Assembly (NCBI GenBank): GCA_034178815.1
Contig: JAXFQS010000061.1
Location: forward strand, 1-5,506
Length of the DNA stretch: 5,506 nucleotides
Origin: JAXFQS01 sp034178815
Lineage (GTDB): Bacteria; Verrucomicrobiota; Kiritimatiellia; RFP12; DVOR01
Direction: 5' to 3'
Under the pieces are notes generated by a model. It did not search any database. It saw only the letters and a list, made by a program, of their open reading frames with translations, and was not told the DNA's origin. The position numbers and the translations under genes are program-made. Positions 1-4,288 of the stretch are shown here, in pieces. The first letter of the stretch is position 1; each line of letters starts with the position of its first letter.

Positions 1-1
1 C

Positions 2-736
2 CTGTCGGTGCTCGGACTTGAGCCCGGGAAAGAGTACTTCCTCCTGGCCTATGTCGACATCGACGCCGACGGCAAGCGGAGTGCTGGCGAGCCCTGGGGC
101 TATGTCCGCCGCCTAGGCCAAAAGGATTGGCAGTACGACCCGGTTCCGGTGACCGCATCCTTTGCGAAAGGTGATTCGGTCGAACTCTGGATTCAGGATG
201 TCGATACGGACAACGATGGCCTATCGGACACCTACGAGTTGAAGCAGAAAGGCAACCTCTCGACGCTGGGATACACCGCCGCCACTACCCGCTCGCAGGT
301 CATCAGCGCGGTAATGGCCTACTCGGTTGGCGGGCTCTCCGTCCTCTCCCGGTCGGATTTGGCTCTGCCGGCGGTTCAGTTGGCGGTGACGGGGGCGGTC
401 TCCGACAGTGGCCTCGCTTCGGGTGAGCCAATCGTCTCGCCCGCTGTCGTGGTCGAAGGTTTCAGCACGGCTGAGGACGGCACCCCGACAATCAGTTGGC
501 GGTTCGGCAATGCTTCGCGCTTGGATGTCGCGGCGGGCGCTTCGGGCCAGGCGGCTTCGGTGACTCCGGTCGACACGGCGCTGGTCTATGTGCTGGAACG
601 GCGACTGTCGTTGACGGAGGGCGATTGGAAGGAAGTCTCTCGGGCGACTTCGGCAACCGGTCTGAACGCGACGCCTGTTCCGACGGATGAGCCGACGGCG
701 TTCTTCCGGATCCGTGTGATTGAGTATGTCAAGTAG
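2..736 (+). CDS. C-terminal part of a large secreted protein with a DxDxDG calcium-binding segment (5' end outside the window)
   Basis: The frame is open from the first bases of the window to a TAG at 734-736, so this is most likely the last 244 codons of a longer gene. The GTG at 8 has no ribosome binding site and falls inside a domain. The first part (nt 2-120) reads as a beta-rich domain: Leu-Glu-Pro-Gly, then alternating hydrophobics, then DIDADGKRSAGEPWGY, a pattern seen in secreted proteins that bind calcium through Asp/Asn loops. A second acidic loop, DTDNDGLSD followed by Tyr-Glu, lies at nt 203-238 and resembles thrombospondin type-3 or EF-hand-like segments. The last 80 residues contain YVLERRLSLTEGDW and end in FFRIRVIEYVK, like terminal beta-sandwich domains of PVC-group exported proteins. 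No membrane anchor, LPXTG motif or recognised sorting tag is visible. The function is unknown; an extracellular or surface location is inferred from composition. A stem-loop lies 20 bases after the stop. Confidence -1.
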   Translation: MSVLGLEPGKEYFLLAYVDIDADGKRSAGEPWGYVRRLGQKDWQYDPVPVTASFAKGDSVELWIQDVDTDNDGLSDTYELKQKGNLSTLGYTAATTRSQVISAVMAYSVGGLSVLSRSDLALPAVQLAVTGAVSDSGLASGEPIVSPAVVVEGFSTAEDGTPTISWRFGNASRLDVAAGASGQAASVTPVDTALVYVLERRLSLTEGDWKEVSRATSATGLNATPVPTDEPTAFFRIRVIEYVK

Positions 737-755
737 CATGATGCCGAGGAACTGA

Positions 756-798
756 GCGAAGGGGCGCGGCGCCTGTGGTGGCGTGGCGCCCTTTTCGC
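756..798 (+). terminator. G+C-rich stem-loop with short T-run between the secreted-protein gene and the SurA-like gene
   Basis: GGGCGC at 762-767 pairs with GCGCCC at 786-791. The outer arms GCGAA (756-760) and TTCGC (794-798) extend the stem past a small bulge, giving about 11 base pairs around an 18-base loop. TTTT at 792-795 follows the inner stem, as expected of a weak intrinsic terminator for the upstream gene, although these bases also take part in the outer stem. A second pairing is possible: GGCGCC at 768-773 with GGCGCC at 785-790. The two forms exclude each other because they share 786-790. The element lies just before the ribosome binding site of the next gene, so it could also act as a leader structure for that gene. 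Confidence -1.
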
Positions 799-816
799 AA
801 GGGGCTTGGCGAAGCG

Positions 817-821
817 AGGAG
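817..821 (+). promoter_or_regulatory. Shine-Dalgarno AGGAG that sets the start of the SurA-like gene
   Basis: AGGAG at 817-821 lies nine bases before the ATG at 831. The same frame is open further upstream to 783, but that GTG lies inside the preceding stem-loop and has no ribosome binding site. The ATG at 831 also gives a proper signal peptide. A GTG at 828, six bases from the AGGAG, is the only close rival and would add one residue. Confidence -1.
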
Positions 822-830
822 TGTGAAGTG

Positions 831-1814
831 ATGAAGGGTTTGTTTACGTTGGGGCTCGGGTTGGCTCTGGTGGCATCGGTGTCGCTGGGCGCGCCGGGGA
901 AGCCGGTTTTGCTCGACGGGGTGGCGGCGTATGTCAACGGGGATGTGATTACCATCTCGGAGGTGATGAACGAGGTGCACCGTTCGCTTTGGCAGGCGAA
1001 GTTGTCGGAGTCTGAGAAGGAAGCGCGGCTGCCGGAACTTTACCGGGCGACGCTGGAGGCGTTGATTGACCGTCGGCTGATTCTGGCGGCTGCGCGGGAG
1101 AGCAAGGTGCGGCTCCAGCCGTGGGCGGTGGAGGCGCGAATCCGCTCGATCATTGACGACCACTTCGAGGGGGACAAGACGAAGTTGGCGCAGATGCTCT
1201 CGTCGCGGCAGATGACTTACGAGGAGTGGGCGAAGTCGATCGAGGACGATATGGTGCTCTCGATGATGCGGCACATGCAGGTCGACCGGAAGGTTCGTCT
1301 GACGCCCGGGGCTGTGCGCGCGCACTACGAGAAGAATAGGGAGAAGTTTGTCGAAAAAGGGGGCGTTCAGGTGCGGATGATTACGCTCAAGGGGGCGTCG
1401 CCCGAGGCGGCGAAGGGGTCGATGGAGGCGGTGCTCGCGGAGTTGCGCAAGGGCGAGAAGTTCGCCGATGTGGCCAAGCGGGTTTCAAAGGATGATAAGG
1501 CCGAAAAGGGGGGCGACTGCGGCACGGTGGTTCCGGAGGATGTCTTCGCCAAGCCTCTGGTCGAAGCGCTCGCGAAGGTCAAGCCGGGGGAGGTGACGGA
1601 GCCTGTCTATCTGGAGAATTACGCCTTTGTGTTGCTCAAGGAGGGGGAGACGAAGACGAAGCAGTTGTCGCTGGAGGAGGCTTGGCGTCTGGCGGAGATG
1701 CAGTACCGTTTTCTGGAGCAGGATCGGCTCTACAAGGTCTGGACGGAGCGTTTGCGCAAGTACGCCTACATCAAGAAGATGGTCGTGCCGGGCGTCAAGA
1801 TGACCGAGGAGTAG
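831..1814 (+). CDS. SurA-like periplasmic chaperone / PpiC-type (parvulin) peptidyl-prolyl isomerase family protein
   Basis: The product is predicted to be a periplasmic folding factor for outer-membrane or exported proteins, with 327 residues from the ATG at 831. Residues 1-20 form a Sec signal peptide: Met-Lys-Gly, a long Leu/Val/Ala stretch, then SLGAP. No lipobox cysteine is present, so it should be soluble. Residues 26-50 match the SurA N-terminal signature (LDGVAAYVNGDVITISEV). A charged helical domain follows to about residue 165. One parvulin domain covers about 177-273, with SKDD and GGDCG at 219-231 and KPGEVTEPVY at 251-260. A C-terminal helix (280-315) completes a SurA- or PrsA-type layout. 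E. coli SurA has two parvulin domains; this protein has one. The histidines normally found in the first and last strands of active parvulins are absent (VRMITL and YAFVLL instead), so it may act only as a chaperone. rsmA follows ten bases after the stop, suggesting co-transcription. The family call is firm; the exact orthology is not. Confidence -1.
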   Translation: MKGLFTLGLGLALVASVSLGAPGKPVLLDGVAAYVNGDVITISEVMNEVHRSLWQAKLSESEKEARLPELYRATLEALIDRRLILAAARESKVRLQPWAVEARIRSIIDDHFEGDKTKLAQMLSSRQMTYEEWAKSIEDDMVLSMMRHMQVDRKVRLTPGAVRAHYEKNREKFVEKGGVQVRMITLKGASPEAAKGSMEAVLAELRKGEKFADVAKRVSKDDKAEKGGDCGTVVPEDVFAKPLVEALAKVKPGEVTEPVYLENYAFVLLKEGETKTKQLSLEEAWRLAEMQYRFLEQDRLYKVWTERLRKYAYIKKMVVPGVKMTEE

Positions 1815-1824
1815 CGCTCCGCCG

Positions 1825-2670
1825 ATGAACCGTACATCGCCCTCGGAGGTCAAGGCCTGGTGCATTGGCCGGGGCTTCCACCCGAACAAGGTCTTGGGGC
1901 AGAACTTTCTGATTGATCGCAACATTCTCGGGTCGATTGCCGATGCCGCGGGCGATGTCTCGGGGCGGCGCGTGCTGGAGGTCGGGCCCGGGCTCGGGGT
2001 GATGACTGAGGAACTGCTCAAGCGTGGCGCGGCCGTCACGGCAATTGAAAAAGACCCAGTCTTGGCGCGTGCGCTGGGGGAGGATCTCGGGGCGGCTTAT
2101 CCTGCGTTGAGCCTGCACTGTGCCGACGCACTGGAGGTCGACTGGGACGCTCTGCTGGCGGAAGGATTCGCCGCGTTTGTCTCGAACCTGCCCTACTCGG
2201 TCGGGACGCGCATTCTGCTCGATCTCGCCCTTCGGCGGCGCGCGCCGGAACGGCTTGTGGTGATGGTTCAGACTGAAGTTGCCGAGCGTTTGGCGGCTCC
2301 TGCCGGAAGCCCTGCCCGCGGCCAAGCGGGGGTCTGGTGTCAGCTCCACTACGATGTCTCGATTCTGCGGAAGGTCAAACCGGTCTGCTTTTGGCCGCGC
2401 CCCGAGGTCGACTCCAGCGTCGTGCTTTTGAATCGTCACCGACGGTGCATCCTGTCAGCCGTCGAGGAGGAAACCTTCTTGTCACTGACCCGCAAGGTTT
2501 TTATGCACCGGCGCAAGCAGATTGGTACGCTTCTGCGCAAAGATGCCAATTTTGCGGGCAATTCTATGGACGCTTTGCGCCGTGCTGGCATCTCTCCCGA
2601 GACGCGCGGCGAGGCGCTGACGCTTCCCCAGTGGGAATGCCTCGCCCAAGCCCTCTCCAACCCGGCTTGA
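1825..2670 (+). CDS. rsmA: 16S rRNA (adenine1518-N6/adenine1519-N6)-dimethyltransferase RsmA (KsgA)
   Basis: The enzyme uses S-adenosylmethionine to dimethylate two adjacent adenines in the 3'-terminal helix 45 of 16S rRNA, a late cytoplasmic step in 30S assembly. Its loss gives kasugamycin resistance in E. coli. The 281 residues match the family's normal length. Visible motifs in order are: LGQNFL (24-29); the SAM-binding loop LEVGPGLGVMT (51-61); the acidic ribose-binding residue Glu75 in AIEKD; DA at 101-102 after strand 4; the catalytic NLPY (121-124); QTEVAERL (139-146); FWPRPEVDSSVV (189-200); and the C-terminal FMHRRKQIGTLLR (226-238). All key residues are intact, so it should be active. 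The ATG at 1825 is preceded by GAGGAG at 1806-1811, inside the last codons of the SurA-like gene and 13 bases away, a rather long spacing that points to translational coupling. The name is secure. Confidence -1.
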   Translation: MNRTSPSEVKAWCIGRGFHPNKVLGQNFLIDRNILGSIADAAGDVSGRRVLEVGPGLGVMTEELLKRGAAVTAIEKDPVLARALGEDLGAAYPALSLHCADALEVDWDALLAEGFAAFVSNLPYSVGTRILLDLALRRRAPERLVVMVQTEVAERLAAPAGSPARGQAGVWCQLHYDVSILRKVKPVCFWPRPEVDSSVVLLNRHRRCILSAVEEETFLSLTRKVFMHRRKQIGTLLRKDANFAGNSMDALRRAGISPETRGEALTLPQWECLAQALSNPA

Positions 2671-2765
2671 GGCTCCTTTTGCACCAATCTCCTGCACTTT
2701 TCGGGCGGGGCATCGTGTCAATCTCTCCAGCGGCTTGATGCTCCTTTCGCGCCACTATCCTGCAC
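2653..2765 (+). repeat. Imperfect direct repeat: end of rsmA and a second copy 70 bases downstream
   Basis: The 45 bases at 2653-2697, which include the last codons and stop of rsmA, recur in diverged form as 43 bases at 2723-2765. Both copies begin CTCTCCA, share CGGCTTGA followed by GCTCC, and end TCCTGCAC. Over the last 29 bases I count five substitutions; the first part needs a two-base gap. Twenty-five unrelated bases separate the copies. A small tandem duplication of the gene end that later diverged would explain this; a paired protein-binding or RNA element is less likely. Confidence -1.
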
Positions 2766-3026
2766 GGCGGAATATCAGCCCTCACGCGTCACCTGTTTGT
2801 TTCAGCCGCGATGGTTGTTGTGGTCTGAGGGGGCGACTGCTTGCGCGTGGTCGGCCGGATTGGCGGTGCGCTTGTCTCCTCGGACAATGGCGGGCAGTGG
2901 GCCGCATCAAGCGTCTCCAGCAGGCGGCTGATGCGCTAGGCGAGAGGGTGGCGCGGGGCAAGCCGTTACCCCTAAACGCGTGAGGCGATGGGGCTCCGAG
3001 AGGTCAAGGGGTTATCCGTTTCCTAA

Positions 3027-3329
3027 ATGGCGGAGTCGGAGCGGTCGGCTTTATCAGCGAGTATTTCGCCACGGCCAATAAGCGCCTGCGGTGGGCTCGG
3101 TGTCGATGCCGTTTGGTGTACGCGCGCAAACTATAAAGGCACCAACGAATTCCTCGATGATGCCTTGACTGCGTTGCGGGAGTTGCCTGAAGCAATGTTC
3201 ATCGGCGGGGTAGCAGCCTTAGATTCAGCCGCCTTCGAGCGGGCGCAGGCAAGGGCTTCGTCCGCCGTCCCGCGTCGTCTACTCCCAGACCAAGTCCAGT
3301 CGGCTCTTCCCCATACATCAATCCGCTGA
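3027..3329 (+). pseudogene. Possible transposase remnant (DDE type), frameshifted and truncated
   Basis: This 100-codon open frame starts at an ATG without a ribosome binding site. Its middle part (nt 3129-3272) reads NYKGTNEFLDDALTALRELP and then a stretch containing ALDSAAFERAQAR. The general shape, a GN.xG..EFL..AL..LP followed by a short beta strand and a [AD]x(F)DSxxF segment, reminds me of the central part of IS4- or IS1380-type transposases (compare RADAAFDSAAFE). The catalytic aspartate expected in the RAD position is not present and the flanks do not fit, so at best this is a degraded fragment. The likeness is from memory and weak. It may equally be chance open frame in G+C-rich DNA. 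Confidence -1.
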
Positions 3330-3479
3330 GGTCGTCATTTCGGGGATAACATTGTCCCCGCCGTCCTCGGTGGATTCGTGCGCGATGGCTTTGTCATCGT
3401 TTCCGAAAAACACACCTGCCTCCTTGTCTCAAGGCGACGCGGGAAACTAGCCAAATGCTGGGCGGGATGGCAACCGCGA

Positions 3480-3520
3480 GGGGCTGGGAAGGGGGGAGGC
3501 CGACGGCATCTGAGGGGGGG
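3480..3520 (+). other. Cluster of G-runs, possible G-quadruplex former
   Basis: Four G-runs stand close together on the + strand: 3480-3483 (4), 3486-3488 (3), 3491-3496 (6) and 3514-3520 (7), with loops of 2, 2 and 17 bases. The last run ends three bases from the tRNA-Gly CCA end, so the tRNA trailer transcript would be C-rich. The long third loop makes a stable quadruplex uncertain. Confidence -1.
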
Positions 3521-3522
3521 AA

Positions 3523-3596
3523 TGGAGCGAGCGATGGGAATCGAACCCACGTAAGAAGCTTGGGAAGCTCCTATTCTGCCATTGAATTACGCTCGC
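3523..3596 (-). tRNA. tRNA-Gly, anticodon CCC, with encoded 3' CCA
   Basis: Read on the - strand, all parts of a cloverleaf are present in 74 bases. The acceptor stem is GCGAGCG/CGCTCGC with seven Watson-Crick pairs. The D arm is ATTC-AATGGCA-GAAT. The anticodon arm is GGAGC-TTCCCAA-GCTTC, with CCC at 3562-3564. The variable loop is TTAC, and the T arm is GTGGG-TTCGATT-CCCAT. The discriminator base is T (U73), followed by a genomic CCA at 3523-3525. G1-C72, C2-G71, U73 and C35/C36 agree with known bacterial glycyl-tRNA synthetase identity elements. It reads GGG codons, which are frequent in the SurA-like and rsmA genes next door. It is transcribed opposite to the protein genes; a promoter lies at 3623-3651. 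No clear terminator follows it. Confidence -1.
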
Positions 3597-3622
3597 GCAG
3601 AACCCCAGTCGGGAATGGAGAC

Positions 3623-3651
3623 AAGGTATCACAACGCGGGCGGTTTGGCAA
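3623..3651 (-). promoter_or_regulatory. Sigma-70-type promoter for tRNA-Gly
   Basis: On the - strand, TTGCCA (3646-3651, five of six matches to the -35 consensus) is followed after 17 bases by TACCTT (3623-3628), which is preceded by TGA, an extended -10 TGn motif. Transcription would begin near 3616, giving a 5' leader of about 20 bases for RNase P to remove. The spacing and position are right; the -10 hexamer itself is only a moderate match. Confidence -1.
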
Positions 3652-3788
3652 GCCAAAAGCGTCGGGGCGCGCGCGGAAAAGTTCACAGACACCTCCGGAG
3701 GCGGCATCTTGGCTCCAAAGGGGGGCACGCGTGGGCAGAAGAGGGGGCCGCTCGTGGCAACCTTTCGAGGCGGATGGTGCGCAGGGGT

Positions 3789-3818
3789 TTGGTATTGCGC
3801 GACGCCCCAGCGTATGGT
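3789..3818 (+). promoter_or_regulatory. Candidate promoter for the yhcH-family / GH106 operon
   Basis: TTGGTA (3789-3794) and TATGGT (3813-3818) are separated by 18 bases; each matches four of six consensus positions. If used, transcription would start about 3824-3826, only a few bases before the ATG at 3830. An overlapping TAGACT at 3818-3823 is an alternative -10. The match is weak by itself, and support comes mainly from its position at the head of a gene pair. Confidence -1.
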
Positions 3819-3829
3819 AGACTGGCGAT

Positions 3830-4279
3830 ATGATTCTGGACACATTCGACCACGCCGGGCGCTACTTCGCGCTCCACCCGCTCCTGCGGCAAGCCTTTGA
3901 ATTCCTCGCCTCGCCCGACTTGGCATCGCGCCCCTGCGGGCGCTACGAACTGGCCGGTTCGCGGCTCTATGTCAACCTCGAAGAGTACGCGACCAAGCCC
4001 CCCGAGCAGGCCCTCCTCGAAGCCCATCGCCGCTACCTCGACATTCAGACCCTGGTCTTCGGCGAGGAGCAAATCGGCTGGGCACCGCTTGCCGGACTGC
4101 CCGAACGCATCCCCTACGACGAGGCACGCGACATCGCCTTCTACGGCGGCGACTTCGCCCCACTCCCGCTCACCCCCGGACGCTGGATGCTGCTCTTCCC
4201 GCAGGACGCCCACGCCCCCCAAATCGCCCTCGGCACGCCCAGCCGCGTCCGCAAAGCCGTCGCGAAAATCCTCCTCTGA
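3830..4279 (+). CDS. YhcH/YjgK/YiaL family protein (DUF386, EbgC-like)
   Basis: The 149-residue length equals the full family length (about 150). This cupin-like family includes E. coli YhcH, YiaL, YjgK and EbgC. Members sit in operons for sialic acid, other sugars and glycans, and are thought to bind a metal and act on free sugars (anomer handling) or support a partner glycosidase. Family hallmarks are visible: MILDTFDH at the start, GRYEL (37-41), EEYATK (51-56), EAHRRYLDIQ (64-73, with Glu64, His66 and Asp71), IGWAPL (82-87), PYDE then DIAFY (95-105), FPQDAHAP (123-130, with His128) and KAVAKI near the C-terminus. The likely metal-binding histidines are present. There is no signal peptide, so it is cytoplasmic. 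No Shine-Dalgarno precedes the ATG, and a candidate -10 box ends 11 bases before it, so the mRNA may be almost leaderless. The GH106-like gene begins nine bases after its stop, implying one operon. The family is certain; the substrate is inferred. Confidence -1.
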   Translation: MILDTFDHAGRYFALHPLLRQAFEFLASPDLASRPCGRYELAGSRLYVNLEEYATKPPEQALLEAHRRYLDIQTLVFGEEQIGWAPLAGLPERIPYDEARDIAFYGGDFAPLPLTPGRWMLLFPQDAHAPQIALGTPSRVRKAVAKILL

Positions 4280-4288
4280 GCTACCAGT

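Larger units (their letters stand above)
2671..3522. other. Long stretch without an intact gene, probably eroded DNA
   Basis: About 850 bases between rsmA and the tRNA-Gly gene hold no reading frame I would call a working gene. Short open frames at 2735-2983 and 3027-3329 have no ribosome binding sites and lack the strong third-position G or C preference of the real genes nearby. Protein-like pieces seem to jump between frames: one around 2890-2980, one at 3011-3070 (VIRFLNGGVGAVGFISEYF in frame 2), and one at 3129-3272 in frame 3. That pattern would fit a decayed gene or mobile element. A perfect six-base hairpin (CGGGGA 3341-3346, TCCCCG 3355-3360, loop of eight) is present without a T-run. 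No terminator for rsmA is evident. Confidence -1.

Noticed and set aside
221..955. A 244-codon - strand frame across the end of the secreted protein and the start of the SurA-like gene
   Set aside because: It spans two genes and the intergenic stem-loop, is Arg-rich, and shows no domain.
1795..2439. A 214-codon - strand frame opposite rsmA
   Set aside because: The + strand holds a complete rsmA with every family motif; this is a shadow.
2985..2992. GCGATGGG, also found inside the tRNA-Gly 3' half (3531-3538), as a possible attachment-site repeat
   Set aside because: Eight bases in G+C-rich DNA is well within chance, and the flanks do not match.
3341..3360. Perfect six-base hairpin CGGGGA/TCCCCG as a terminator
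   Set aside because: No T-run follows on either strand, and no intact gene ends just before it.
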